In this document: positions 1 through 46,709 of the stretch, piece after piece | Numbering within the stretch: the stretch's first letter is position 1 | Layout: the number at the start of each line of letters is the position of its first letter | Assembly (NCBI RefSeq): GCF_000002075.1 | Contig: NW_004797331.1 | Span: forward strand, 1,845,183 to 1,909,182 | Direction of reading: 5' to 3' | DNA: 64,000 bases | From: Aplysia californica | Taxonomy: Eukaryota; Mollusca; Gastropoda; Aplysiida; Aplysiidae | Translations under genes and position numbers: made by a program | The notes under the pieces: generated by a model | The model's database searches: none | The model's input: the letters and a program-made list of their open reading frames with translations, nothing else | Told to the model about the DNA's origin: nothing

Positions 1-182
1 GGGGTGGTTGGGGTGTGGGGGGCGGGGGAAAGTAGGGAAACCGTGGGTAGCGGTAGTAGTGGTGGTAGCCCCAGGCCCAGGAAGGGGGCAGGCTGAGGCT
101 CACGAGTAGAGTGAGGGCTGTCAGGACCAACTGAAACAAAGGGGGAAAACCCTGTTTCTGTAGATCTGGTATGCGAAAGGTT

Positions 183-330
183 GACGGGTGTTTTAGTGTG
201 GGTTGCTCCTTATTTCCTATCAAATACCTATCGTCCTGATCTCTCCTCCTTCACTTTCGTGTTTGTTACTCTCTTGTAACGCCTCTAATCTTAGGCACTT
301 TTATGACCTTATTGTGTTACAAGAGCCGTA
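183..330 (+). repeat. SINE-like repeat family B, partial copy
   Basis: Carries TTGCTCCTTATTTCCTATCA, ...TGTTTGTTACTCTCTTGTAA and CTCTAATCTT, the reverse of the other family B copies. The shared 3' tail is missing or decayed. Confidence 0.7.
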
Positions 331-847
331 CAACGCGTACTAAAGCGAAGACTAAGGTCTTGTAACTATAGCTTGTTAACTTTTGTCTGATCGCAGTTAA
401 AATCAGATTAAAACAAAAACTAGCTATTTAATCTTCTCGGGTCTTTGCATACTGGTTTCTACAGCAGATTAGCGATCATATCACATGTGCAAATTACGAA
501 TACTTGATCATTAGCGGGGATGGCATAATATGGCTATTCCATGTTGCGTGTTTCAACAAACTGACACTACTTTTGAATACACTCCAAATTGTCTGTGGGT
601 ATCTATCGGTTGATTCAAATTCAGTTACTGGTTTATAAGTTTCAATGTAGTGGGAAATAACTTCTAATATAGTAGCTCTATCACTGCTTGTACATGTAAT
701 TCTATTCCAGCTCACCTTCCTTGCATTTCGTATATCACTTCTATAATGATAGACAAAACAAAAAACGTTATCAGCTCCGATGGTAATATTGATTTACATT
801 AATGGGCATTGGTTGCCAAGGGGGGGGGGGGGTAATTTTGAGAAAGT

Positions 848-1022
848 TTTTAGTTTTACAAAGAGTTTTACGACATTTGCAACACAGTAAGGTATACAGA
901 AGATCGCACGGACGTTACAAGAGAGAAGTAAACACAAAAAGAAGGACGTGAGATGAGGACGAAAGATGTCTGATAGGAAAGAAGGAGCAAACTACTCCTG
1001 AGCTCCCGCTAACCACCCACTT
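848..1022 (-). repeat. SINE-like repeat family B
   Basis: Minus-strand copy. In plus-strand reading it begins with the shared tail (GAGTTTTACGACATTTGCAA) and runs through GTTACAAGAGAGAAGTAAAC to AAGGAGCAAACTACTCCTGA. It is followed by a LINE 3' end. Confidence 0.75.
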
Positions 1023-1044
1023 TTTGAGAGAGAGAACATTTTAA

Positions 1045-1427
1045 AACCAAAAATAAATTACAAATCATATGGCCAACGCTCTTTTTCATATTTTGCCCCA
1101 CGTGTTTGGAAAAGGCTCCCAAAAACTATCAGAGAAGCAGAAAATCTATAATTTTTAAAGAAGAAACTAAAAGCATTTCTATTTTCATCATATTTCGATT
1201 AGACAGAATCCATCCAAGCTGTAGATCGTCGTGAGTTTGTATGAGCGTATGTATACGTATGTGTGTATGTGTGTATGTGTGTATGTATATGTGTGTGGTG
1301 CGTGCGTGAGTGAATATGTGTGTGCACGCGTATGTAATATTATGTAGGCCTACCTTTAAAATGGATTTGTAAATCCTTAATATGTATCATGTTAAGCGCA
1401 TAGAGCATTGCATAAGTGGATATGCGC

Positions 1428-1492
<65 letters not shown>

Positions 1493-1500
1493 TTATCATT
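1045..1500 (+). mobile_element. 3' end of a CR1/L2-type LINE with ATT tail
   Basis: Translation of 1065-1200 gives RSFSYFAPRVWKRLP, then FKKKLKAFLF, the typical C-terminus of CR1/L2-clade reverse transcriptases (usually RAFSxxAPxLWNxLP... FKxxLKTHLF), here with a stop inside. The 3' UTR follows with TAAGCGCATAGAGC and TATGCGCTATT, and ends in an ATT microsatellite at about 1428-1490. The clade call is inference; the fragment is 5' truncated. Confidence 0.65.
1426..1490 (+). repeat. ATT microsatellite
   Basis: TATTATT run of about 65 bases, the tail of the LINE end before it. Confidence 0.9.
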
Positions 1501-2004
1501 ATCATACAATAATATATTGTTATTGTAATAATCTTCATCTTGGGGCACGTATCAGAATGTTTGTCTTGGGACGTCCTATGGCATGGAAGTTGTAATGTGA
1601 GACCAACTACTGTAACGTTTTGGGTTAGACACTATAACTCAGTCAGGTAAAACATGATTACCTTCAGAAAGGCACACTACTCAATTTCATAAGTTGATCA
1701 TGTTCCTAATGAGTACGCTGATGTCAGCTGCGATAAAGTATGGACCTGTGACTGTATGTGCCTTAAAGGATGCAAGGCTGAGTGTTCCTGTGACAGATGG
1801 CAAAACACATCATCACGATGGTAAAGCACATCATTACGAGAACTTTACGTCGGAGAGGATGCAACGCTTTTGAATTCCAATTTTTAACAATCTCAATTCT
1901 ACGCCCACCCCCCCCCCCCCGGAAAAAAAAGACAACAAGTAATAGTAGTAATGAGGATAATAAAAGAATTTTGTAAAAAAACGACTATAGTAATAATGAT
2001 AACA

Positions 2005-2027
2005 ATAATAACAACAACAACAACAAC

Positions 2028-2077
<50 letters not shown>

Positions 2078-2190
2078 TAATAATAATAATAACAATAATA
2101 ATTAAAATAATAATAATAGTAATAACGATAATAATAATAATTAATAATAATATTAATAATAATAATAATATTAATAATAATAATAATTTT
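2005..2190 (+). repeat. AAT/AAC microsatellite
   Basis: Long imperfect ATA/AAC trinucleotide tract; the open frame through it (Ile/Asn runs) is an artefact of the repeat. Confidence 0.9.
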
Positions 2191-2234
2191 CCCCTAATTT
2201 ACTCCTCTAATTAATTTTTTGAGGGGGGGGGGGG

Positions 2235-2771
2235 GTTGCAGTGATTTACAGCGCTCGCATCTGCATATAAGGTCATATGAGTGTGCGGGACACGTTAAAC
2301 ATTTTCAATGGTAGGACATTTTGAATTTTGCCCGGGTGGCGGCCGAAGCCTATTCCTATCGATTTTGGACCACCAATGGATTTTAACATGTGAAACTTGC
2401 ACACGGGACGTCCGAGATTTCTCACCTTTTTCCGACAAGGTTAAGGGTAGATCTTACCTACCATAAGATCAAGGGTGTGACTCACAGACAGCAGTAAGAA
2501 GGACCAAAGGAATTGCAGCAGAAAGGCTGCAGAAAGAGTCAGAATCCCAGAGGAGGTGTCAGAAGCCCAGAGGAGGTGACAAAGGAAGTGAAGAGGTGGG
2601 GGCAGAAAGCGGAGACGAAAGCAGACGACAGAACATTGTTAGAGAGCAGGAAAGGATTTGAGAAGAGAAAACTTTAGAGAAAAAATTTTCCGTCGCTACC
2701 CAGATTCGAACCCGGGACCTATTGAACGAGAGGCGAACACCTTAACCTCTAGACCACGAAAGCCCCCTTAC
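2235..2771 (-). repeat. tRNA-headed SINE family A, near full length
   Basis: Minus-strand copy of about 540 bases. At its high-coordinate end the minus strand reads a tRNA-like head with a B-box-type GGGTTCGAATCTGG; at the low end is the shared tail (plus-strand TTTACAGCGCTCGCATCTGC) followed by poly-G. The middle has TTTTGCCCGGGTGGCGGCCG and a purine-rich stretch. Confidence 0.8.
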
Positions 2772-3756
2772 TCCTCTAGGTGTGACCGAAGGTTTTTTGA
2801 TAACTCAAGAGCAACTTACTGGACATCAGCAATCAGTGTTCCCTGAACAACCAGCATAGTAGTTTGTGCATAACTAGCTACACTAAATCAAGTGAAAGTT
2901 CAGCAAAATCAGATGTGCTCACTTTTGTCATCCCAAAAGCAAAGACATAATTGTGGAAAAGCAGCCCTTGCTACTTAGACATCCTGCTTATTTTAAGAAA
3001 ATTGAATATATTGATACTTCTGGAATCAGATCACCTTTCGTATTTTAAAAGAATTTAGTATCCACTCACCATCTCGACTGTCTGAAGAGCAGATTATTCT
3101 GTACCAAAGTTATGTGGCTTTCTAGTTTTATAAGCAGAGCTGACAGAGCTTTTCCTTTTTACACAAGCTAGCAAGTTTGATTGATACGGCTCGAATTGGG
3201 CCACCCCGTTCTCGTTGTAAAGAACTCTTTTCTCTAAAAAGAATAGTCCATCATCAAAAAAAAATGTGTGCTTCATGCAAATTTCACGACGCCCCCCTCC
3301 CCCCTCTTCCTCACCCCTTTTCCTCCAAGCTACTACTGTCTTATCATGTGCGATTTTAGCAATCTCCTGCTTTATAATATGAGAGGCCCTCGTTCAAATG
3401 TCGCCACTCGAATTGGGGAGAGGTACGGGCAACTGTACGTTTGTAGCAGTTTGTTGTGTTGAGTTGGAGTAATGTTATTCTGAGAGCAAGGGCATCCATA
3501 CCAGCCTCATCTTGTGATGAGGCATCTTTATTAGATTTATTAATACATCTGGGGTGCCAAAATGGCCAAAACTTGAATACCTTCATGGTCGTCACTTGTT
3601 CACGATTTTTAAAATAAATATAAAAATAAGAGAAAGAGATGTTGACCGCCATTATATTTAATATCTATTTAACTATTTATGTATTTAGAGAAAACAAAAT
3701 AGGGAATGAGAGAGGAATGTCGAGAGGAGAGGGGGAAATGGATATGGAGAGAATGA

Positions 3757-3811
3757 GGGAAGAAGAAGAAGAAGAAGAAGAAGAAGAAGAAGAAGAAGAA
3801 GAAGAAGAAGA
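3757..3811 (+). repeat. GAA microsatellite
   Basis: About 18 GAA units. The poly-Glu frame is not a gene. Confidence 0.9.
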
Positions 3812-5589
3812 GCAACAACAACGACACGGATGACGACAGTAACAACAGCATCAACAACAATGTTGTAGAAATTATAAATCTATTGCTGAGCAAAAATTTC
3901 TTTAAAAAAAAACTGAAACAGTGAAAAAAATGTTTACAAATTATTTACAAATTCAAAAATAAAAAGGTGTGTAATAGAGTAAGTAAGAAAAGCAAAAACA
4001 CAAAATAGATAGTTCTAGATGAAAAAGAACTTTAAAAAATCAAAACACAAAAGCAACAAGACTAAAGCAAAACTAGGCAAAAAAATGAACTAATAATGGC
4101 GCGTCGTACAAAAAAGACAGTATTTTTTTCTTAAATCGAAATCCCTCCTTTTGCTGTAATGGTTATCTTTCGAGAACTGTTTCCACGGAACCTTTTTTTT
4201 TTTTTTTTTTTTTTTAGAGAATAGCCTACTTGTGGCCAGTATAATTATTATAAAGTGTCTCGTAAAAAAAAACATTAATGAAAAGCGTGAAAAGTCACTA
4301 TTACTATTAGAGCCACATAACATGTTGATCGCAGCTCTAGTTATCAGGGGGTGATACCTGTTGACGTGCCTTCATGTACGTGTTTTTCTCACCAAAATTA
4401 TGCCAAGCTGTTTGTTCTTCTGCTGTCTGTACGTGTGTACCCCAAGAAGCAATGGCTAATCGCAGCTTACATGCAAGTTATTATTTACTTAAATTAGCAT
4501 CATTATTACACGTTCTCCTTTTACTTTATTTACTCAGATGATAAACACAAATCTTACTTACCGAAAAACCTAGTATGTGCCGCGCTTTAAGGCCCCTGTC
4601 TCATACATAAAAGGAGTTCTCAATGAGGCACGATCATTGACATTTTAGAGGGGGTTTAAGTACACAGGAAGAAGTAATGGAAAGCGGGTGGACAAAATTG
4701 TCACCAAATGTCAGTATTCCAATTTGTACGAAAATAGTTTTCTACACGTTTTCTGAAGCCTCTCGAACTGGAACAATACTTTAAGCTTGTATGCTTGGCC
4801 ATCACAGGCAAGAGACATGAGTTTGAATCCATCGCGAAGGAGTTATTCTATCTGTTTTGTAGGTTGTTGAAACCTATTCAGGTCGGGTTGGTCTTGACAG
4901 GCAGGGACGAAGCAGCCCGCCTCCCAAATAATATTGATTGTGTGTTTTTGACGGGGGCGTAAAACATTTAGATTATCAAGCAAGCCGTTAACTGATATAT
5001 CCAGGAAAATGATACGAACAAGATTTAATTGATGAACGAATTGGTTTTCTCTTGGATGGTATGGTTAATCTGAATTTGTTCCCATTTGTTCAAGATTTAT
5101 TTATTGCAATTTGAAAACATTGTTCCGGTTTATTTGGACCAGAAGAACATATAATCGCTCTTTATGGCATTCTATTCTTCGGGATATAAAGGGTTGCTCC
5201 GTTTTAGTGCCTGCCCCAGTAGGCCTATTCATTTTCTCAGAAAGATCTGTCATTGTATTCTTCTTTTCTTTTTTTTTGGGGGGGGGGGACAAATATTGAC
5301 CTTCTTCACTTTGACCTGAAGAATTACCTTCTTGAACAAGCGTTTTGTGTTCAAAGGCTTGTTAAACCATACTAATCGATACGACATAGGCTTGAGAAAA
5401 AAAAAACCCTCCTCACTATTCACTTCTTTAGCTTTGATTCTTATTTTAGTAGGCGTAAACTTTAAGCATCAAATCGTTAGTCGCTTTGAGTGGCCGTCAA
5501 AATTTTCAGCAGACATTTCTCTCTTTTGTTTCCAGCCGGATGAAAAAAAGGACTTTGAAGATTTATTCAGTAGAACCGTCTGTGAGTTC

Positions 5590-6420
5590 TCTAGCTGCAA
5601 TTGCCTTGTGCGGTGCTGGTAGCTGCACTCAATGGCATCGACAGTGTCACTTGTATCACCTTCGCGTTTAAATTTGTTTCGGTCTTGTCTTGTTCTGCTG
5701 AATTCCTGGATTTTCCTACCATTGGAATCAGTGATCTTACCAATGAGAGGAGCTGGTGGTTTACCACATTTTGTTTTTTACCTCAGTTTTTGCATTGATA
5801 GATAGTCTTCTTATGGTCAGTCTCTTTAATCCTTGGCGTGTGCACACGTCTCAATTTTCGTGCTGTACCCAGTTGAGTTTGTTTAGCATTGTTCATTTTG
5901 TTTTTCTGTCAGTCTTCTATGATCAGCCTCCTAAAGAACTACAATTTAGCTGCTTCAATTCTTTTGCCATCGAAGTTGTTTTTTCTTTCTGACCAGCTTT
6001 CGCAGCCATTTAAGCAACACTATGCATACGCGTCATTTCGCTAGGCTTATTTTTATTTTTAGAAGTAAAGGGCTGCAATTGTTCCAAATGTTGTTTAGAG
6101 TGACCATTCTACTCTTAGTAATGTCTTTCCTTGTTTCTATGCCTTTGGCACACGACCCATCATTTACTACCATTGAACTGAGATATATTATATTCAGTCT
6201 TTGACATTTTTATAGGAATTTTATCGGTCATTTTTTTCCTGCTCCGAATATGATTTCCACCACGTACAGTCCTTTTGGGTTTTTTTTTTACTTTGTTGAG
6301 ACAGCTCTTGACCTGAGTCAGTCTTTATCCGTGAAACATAAACAGTCTCAGAATCAACGAAAGCACGGAGTGCAGAACAATAATAGTAATACCGGTAGTG
6401 TTGTGATAACAATTCGCCAT
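5590..6420 (-). mobile_element. decayed LINE reverse-transcriptase C-terminal region
   Basis: Minus-strand translation, with breaks, gives DGSCAKGIETRKDITKSRMV, then NGCESWSERKNNFDGKRIEA and FFRRL. This is the region after the RT palm in RTE/Jockey-like LINEs (usually SDGRxxKEIxxRIxxAK... YGCESWTL... KRIEAAEMWFWRRLL). Several stops and frame changes interrupt it. Clade is uncertain. Confidence 0.6.
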
Positions 6421-7339
6421 ATACCAACATTAGTCACTGTCCTCAATATTGTTGAACTACGCATTTCTCTACTTCAATCTCCCATTTTTTCAATCTTTCA
6501 TATTTTTCGGATGAGATGTCATCTAACATGTCCACTAAAAATGAATAGTAAACCAAATTTCCACGGGAATAATAATATCATGGCTTTTTCTTTAGTCTTT
6601 ATATAGTTTTCAATATTTCATCTAATATCTTTAATCCTAAAACAACAACAACACCCCCACCCCCCAAAAAAGCAACTAAAAAAATAATAATAAAAACTGT
6701 TTATTCCCTCTCTCCTCAGCGGCCCTCAAACTGGAACACGACCTTCCCCAACTCTCCCCCCATAATGCTGAAAGAACAACTGCACTGCTTGGCCCTCCAT
6801 TGGGATCTTACTTGACCTATAACGGACATCCGGGGTCTCCACTTTCAGTTGGGCCACTTGTGGGTGGCTGTAACATCATTTGCGTAAACGCTTTTAACTT
6901 ATTCTAAAAAAAAGGGGGGGGGGGCGTTAAGTAGACATTTTAGACTTTTACCGAATAGAATACCCCCCCCCCCCCCTCCTTTCAGAAAAAAGTAGACACG
7001 TGGCTATTGGTATTTAACTTCAACATTTACCTAGCAAACATCACTCCGTCATCAAAGCCACCGCAGGCGAGAAGACTTCTGTACTGAAAAATAGGGCAGA
7101 GGTTCCTCCCTGCCTGGTGATACAGTACAGGTAAGGGGCAGGGACTCTAGTATGGGTACTAGGTACGGTGTGCCAAGGTGTACAATACGGTACGACTTGT
7201 CGGAGTCGAAGAAGTCAAATTCACTCCCCCCCCCCCTCTCTCTCCCATAGTCTGGCTGGCTGTTGGGGCACCATAGCAGCAGATTTGGCAACCATCTTCT
7301 TTTACTTTTAACTCCTCTCGGTTCTCGGCTTTCCGTAGC

Positions 7340-7755
7340 AAAATGTTCCAGTCAAGGCCTGTCCACTCTTTAACGCTTACTTCCCATCATTTCGTCATTC
7401 AGCATTTTCGACTTCCTCAAAATGAACCCCCTACCCCCACCCCTTTGCACCCTCCTCTGGGATCCGCACTTTTTCTGCAGCCTTTCTACAGCTACTCCTT
7501 GGCCCCTTCTAATCTTTCAGCCACACCCCAGACCTTAGCCTTTTCGCATAAAAGAGTGAAAAAATCTCGAGGGTCCCGTGTGCAAATTACACCCGTTAAA
7601 GATCCCTTGGTGGTCCTGAAATTGATAGAGTAGGCTTCGGCAGCTACCATGGCAACATTTAAAATTAATTCCTACCAAAACTGAAAATGCTTAATGTCTC
7701 GCACGTTCATATGACCGTACGCAGTTTTGCGAGCGCTGTTAAACACTTACCAAAA
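7340..7755 (+). repeat. tRNA-headed SINE family A, 5' truncated
   Basis: Matches the body and tail of the 58454-58972 copy: CTCCTTGGCCCCTTCTAATC, AAGATCCCTTGGTGGTCCTG, GAGCGCTGTTAAACACTTAC. The tRNA-like head is absent. Confidence 0.75.
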
Positions 7756-7920
7756 AAACCCCCCACAAAAATCAAACACTGTGTTGTAAGTTCCTAACTC
7801 TATTAATAGAACGAGCATTTTGGTCATTCAGCAAAGTTTGAAGACGCGATGCTGTGGGGCATTTTTTTAAAAAGAAGCATAATAATTTCGTACTTTATTC
7901 CGATTTTTGTTTCATGTTTC

Positions 7921-8093
7921 AGTAAAAGTTTTACGGCACTTGCAACACAATAAGTTCATATGAGAGCCGAAGATTAGAAGTGTTGCAAGAGAGTAACAAA
8001 CACAAAATAGAAGCAGGGGAGATAAGGACGATAGATGTTTGATAGGAAAGAAGGAGCTAACCACACTAGAGCACCCACCAACTACTCACATTC
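7921..8093 (-). repeat. SINE-like repeat family B
   Basis: Minus-strand copy with the tail AGTTTTACGGCACTTGCAAC at 7926, then GAGAGTAACAAACACAAAAT, GATAGATGTTTGATAGGAAA and GGAGCTAACCACACTAGAGC. It lies about 170 bases past a family A copy of opposite orientation. Confidence 0.8.
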
Positions 8094-8464
8094 AGATTTT
8101 TCATTTGCTGGCTTTATAAAAAATTAATTTAAGAAAGCAGGCAGCACACTTGGAATATCTTTGCATTTCAGATTTTTCTGTGATGGTTCAATATGTGCTG
8201 CAACATTGACTTTGTTTTGCTGATCGGACATATTATTATATTAGCCTATGTCTCCGCTATATTGGGGACAGCACACACACAAGCACACATACACTTGATA
8301 CACACACACACAGATATATAAAATCAAGAAGCAAAATTCATAGCAAGAAGCTTTTTATTTTCACTAAAGAATTGACCTTCCAATTCTCATAAAGACAAAG
8401 GACAAAAGTAAAAGTGCACAATCACATACTCAACAATGTTACCCACGTCATTTTTTCAGAGCAC

Positions 8465-8551
8465 AATTGCACTCACATACGCATGCATGCATGCATGCAG
8501 AACACAATTGCATTCACAAACATGCACGCATGCATGCAAGCAGCCTTCACG

Positions 8552-8580
<29 letters not shown>
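8465..8580 (+). repeat. CATG- and CA-rich microsatellite
   Basis: GCATGCATGCATGCATGCAG and related units, then an AC run at 8551-8575. Confidence 0.8.
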
Positions 8581-8582
<2 letters not shown>

Positions 8583-9704
8583 GCATACAAGTAGTTATGC
8601 GACTTTTCGCAAACAAAATTTAGGAGGAAAAAAGCAACTTAAAATTTGAATGTTACCTGCAAATTGAACACAGGAATACATATACATGTATTTCTAAAAT
8701 GACTCAAGTAAATGAAGCACAAAATAGGATTCAAACACAAACTTTGCAGCCCAACCTTTCTCCTCTACCTACTTAACAGTAATCTCCATCTAAAAGTCCA
8801 AAATATATTTAAACAAACTCCCGTTCCCAAACTACCTATAACTAAAGCTTAAAAAAAACAAAACTTTTAAAGATCCACTTCAAACAAAACAGGCTGTTAT
8901 TTCACACTACGTTATGTTATGACACACTTCTAATGATAGCAAAATCCTCATACACTTCTTTCACTTCACGTTTTTCGTGCATTTCTGCTGAAAGGGGGAA
9001 GAGGTGACAGTAGAAATTTAAATTCACCATAAGGGATGCACGTTTAAATAGATTCATTAACAACCACTGATCTATTCTCATCCAAGATCAGGCTAGGACG
9101 AGCAAGCAGAAAGAGTTTTTCTACATGAAGTACACTTACACACATGCACAGTTGTAATTATACTTGAAAAAGCGAGAGCTTGCCAACATGATTTTTCTTA
9201 AAACCTAAATATTACTCTTTTTTTAAAAGCTGCAACATTTGGTATCAGGGAAAATCAGCAGTACTCCAACAACTTTTATTCCTGAATGTGAAAAATATTT
9301 GTAATACATGCACAGAGGTGCATGAAATTACAATTCTTTGATTCACCAAGACAAAGAAACTGATAAAATAACTTATTCCCTGGGTGAAACAGAAACTAGG
9401 CAAACCTATTTTATGTGTTTCATGCAACAGCTATACGCAACCAAACTGTGCCTTCAGCACTACCACTAGAAGGGGAAAAAAAAAAAATTATTCGAAAACA
9501 GGAAATCTTGAGGCTGTCTTAGATTGGCAGAATTATTAACAGAGAATTATGCAACCATAGCCACTGTAAAAACAATTACGCAAGTGCCTTCAGCTGGTTG
9601 ACATACAAGTGTACATAGCATTTACCAATACTCTCTCTCCTTCTCTCTCTCTCTCTCATTTTCTCTCTTCCATCAGCTTTCTCACACACATGCATGTGCA
9701 CACT

Positions 9705-10523
9705 AGTGCTGTGCGATTTTGAGGAAATCAAAACTTCACTTTAAGTGCAAGTTCACTATTCATGCTGCTCAAATACTGTGTGCAAATGCTGTCCTATTTC
9801 ACATGAACGATAAGTCCATCCCCTCTTCTGCTATTCAACATTCACTAACTGTTCCCACCACTATTCACCAAGCACACATGTGCTGGCTCGCACACAGTGC
9901 GAGGCAATACAAGAAATCACCATTACCATTCATAACGTTTCAAATTCCGAAAAGTGGAAGAGGAATTCATTTTAACAGCCTTCTAATTTCATGGTAAAAT
10001 ATTCACTGCACTTTGAGAGTTAAGTGATTTTGAGCTATTCATGGTGCGACTAGTGAATACTGAATAGTAGTGAATACTTTTTAGAGGCACATTTTATAAC
10101 TCTTATTGGCTCACTCTGTCTCGTAACCATCAAGTACAAAGTATTGTTGTACTTACTTCAATTTCAATGATTTTAGAATAGTATGCTCTAATTTCACTAC
10201 TGTTAGAGAAAAATGAGACAAACATCCACAATCTGTAAAAAAAAATTTGTAAGCATTCTAATGGCTCTGAAACACTTTGTTTGTTAGTTTGTTGGGGTTT
10301 TTTTTGTAAGAGTTTTACGGCACTTGCAACACAGTAAGAAGTGAAGAAGATTAGAGGTGTCAGAAGGAAGTAACAAACACAAAAAAGGAGCTGAGACAAG
10401 GAGGACAGACGTTCTATAGAAAAGAAGGAGTAAACCACACCAGAGCACCCTCAAACCACCCATCTTTGTTTGTTTGAACAGCTGTAAATAGTACAAAAAT
10501 TGTGAATGTTGAATAGTAAAATC
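9705..10523. mobile_element. possible hAT-like MITE
   Basis: Left TAGTGCTGTGCGATTTTG and right (reverse strand) TAGAGCTGTGCCCATTGGAT are imperfect inverted ends. The 8-base flanks GTGCACAC and ATACGCAC differ only by transitions. A family B SINE lies inside. The ends are diverged and the case is weak. Confidence 0.4.
10298..10462 (-). repeat. SINE-like repeat family B
   Basis: Minus-strand copy: GTAAGAGTTTTACGGCACTT, then AAGTAACAAACACAAAAAAG and AAACCACACCAGAGCACCC. It sits inside a possible hAT-like MITE (9705-10523), so it is probably the younger insertion. Confidence 0.8.
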
Positions 10524-10921
10524 CAATGGGCACAGCTCTAATACGCACGCTCAAACACAACCACATCCATACTGCTGACAATAGGGTATGTACTATGCAG
10601 CCAGAGAACAGCATGCTCCATCAACAGATGAAAAGCTTTTTGGCTCTTGGTACTTGGGATACACAAATAAGAAACATTCAGCAAAAGCGGATGAACAGAG
10701 CCAATAGAAAGATAAACGTTGCATTCTTTTTAAAATCAGGTCTAAAGTTCTGGATGTGCACAATCTGGAAAAGGAGCAAAAATTACTCTCACCAAAATTA
10801 GCACACTGTGACCCCAAGCATTATCTGTGTCGAACCATACCTCATAAAGTTTTTAAAAATCGCTCAAAAGCTCAGCTGAAACAGAGCCAGATTTACTTGG
10901 TTCGCTGCAAAGTATCCTTAA

Positions 10922-11136
10922 CCCTATCTGTATGCCTGGGGTCATTTTGTACCCCAGGGGTTGTATTCTTCACATTTTAGAATACTTCTAGTGCGAAGAT
11001 CTCTTTGAAACTTTCAGTACTTCTCAAAAAAATCATTTTGACAGACTGCTATGCAAAGTGTACAAAATCGGATTAACGAGTAAATTTACTTTGTGGAAAG
11101 TGGTGGCACAGAGTTCCCCACGTCGTATGGATAGGG
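10922..11136. mobile_element. short piggyBac-type MITE (CCCTATC ends)
   Basis: TTAA at 10918-10921 and 11137-11140; ends CCCTATCTGTATGCC and, on the reverse strand, CCCTATCCATACGAC. Only 215 bases and noncoding. CCCTA ends with TTAA duplication are classic for piggyBac. Confidence 0.8.
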
Positions 11137-12410
11137 TTAACAGAAACAGCTTTTCAGTCATTATATTCCTTAGAGAACCTTGACAAACAAATGTGTGGAC
11201 CTCTTTTTATTCAAATTTTCTGCGCATTTGTGGAGGCTTGATAAAGGATAAAGGAAAGTAACCCTAATATTTAATGAATCCTGTAGCAGAAAAGTACTGC
11301 AATTGTAAAGTTTCAACTTTAGTATTACTCAAAATAATGACTTGCTACAGAAATAAGAAAATAATCAAAATAAAAGCATGAGGAAAGTCTGATGTGGTCT
11401 TGAAAACAATTAGTGCTGTGGCACTTCAAAAAGTGTTGGAAAGACTAGAATTCTGACAGTAAGCTTCAAATGATGACTGTACGCATTGAATTTGAAAATG
11501 TAAGTTATCAAGAGCTTACAATAGGCGAAAGACCTGAGGTCAGACTAAAATGGCAGAAAACATAACAACGAGATTTCTGTTTCTCTACTTAGACAGCACA
11601 AATCACAAATAAGGACACGACAATTTCAACCCCAAAGGAGAGAAAAACCGAACTTTAACTTTAAGATTCCACCAATGTCCCATGAACATTAGGCACACAA
11701 ATTATACAACACCCAGCACAGTGCCTGAGATGAAAACCATCATCCCTACTCAAAGTCAAAGTAGCTGTTAACAATTCTAGACACTTTTCACTATTTCGAG
11801 AAATCAGTCAAACAATGCCTGTTAACATAACCAACCTACCCCCCCCCCCCCCCCCCCCAATGCAGAATCAAGCTGAAATCAAATGAAAGACATTTACTTT
11901 CCATGAACAGTTATCTGTGCTGTTCTGTAATAAATCGGCACTGCGTCAGTTCTAGCTTGTCCCAGCGAAGAACATTCCTGAGAGTTGACATCAAGAAGAT
12001 ACTTATCTCTCATGTCTCTTCTACTATTTGAATTAAGTAACAAGGCACAAATAAAAAAACCCAAACAAATTCAACTTAAAAAAACAAAACAAACACAATC
12101 TTAAAATAAGTCATATATATATTGGTAGAAATATGATTAAAACACTTGCAATTGAAACAAAAAGGACAGATTGAGAACTTTCTCAAACACACCTAAACTT
12201 TCCATAAAAACAGCCCAGAAGTTGATTAAACTGCCAACGTAAGTGTGTTGTGCAACATCACAAATCTTTTTAATTTGACCCCCATCATTTTTAGCATTAT
12301 ATATGTCCCTATTACATACACCGCAGAAAAGCTTGAAGTAATGTGAAGTAAGTGGCTCACATTATGGTAATTTCATATGCATTCTTTCTGCCAAATGAAA
12401 TGAATCAGTC

Positions 12411-12416
12411 TTTATT
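12411..12416 (-). promoter_or_regulatory. candidate UPF2 poly(A) signal
   Basis: TTTATT on the plus strand reads AATAAA on the minus strand, about 300 bases past the UPF2 stop. It is the nearest canonical hexamer I see. AT-rich intronic and intergenic DNA yields such hexamers by chance, so use is unproven and a longer 3' UTR is possible. Confidence 0.35.
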
Positions 12417-12718
12417 TTTTTTTTTTCATTTTCCCTAAATAAAGATTTACTTCACATCTAAAGTGTTTAAGACTGCGCATTCCATTTTTCATCTACATAT
12501 TTCGCAGCTGGAGACACTAATGAAGAAACACTATCACTTGGGTAGGTTGCCATAGCAACAAGCTCTGGTGTACGCCAGACGCAGTAACTGTGCCAGAGCT
12601 TGCTGAACGGGGGCAGCACTTTCTGCTGACAGTTGTGTGCATCTGTCTGCCCGCAGGTTCAGTGACCTTCATCATAAGAGACGTTATCGATAGTTCCAGG
12701 GGAACTAGCTTGGTGCTG

Positions 12719-46709
<33,991 letters not shown>

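Larger units (their letters stand above)
1..12410. other. left flank beyond UPF2, no gene supported
   Basis: No open frame here shows a recognisable host protein. Apart from the repeats listed separately, the DNA is AT-rich with scattered homopolymers. Stretches 3100-5550, 8100-9600 and 11150-12400 hold nothing I can name beyond microsatellites and possible UPF2 3' UTR at the right edge. Confidence 0.6.

Noticed and set aside
1951-2214. Ile/Asn-rich open frame
   Set aside because: It is an ATA/AAC trinucleotide repeat read through; no family resemblance.
3639-3833. Poly-Glu open frame
   Set aside because: GAA microsatellite; no conserved sequence on either side.
4770-4930. Possible tRNA-headed SINE (AGTTTGAATCC box)
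   Set aside because: Only a B-box-like sequence is seen; no A box, no second copy in the window.
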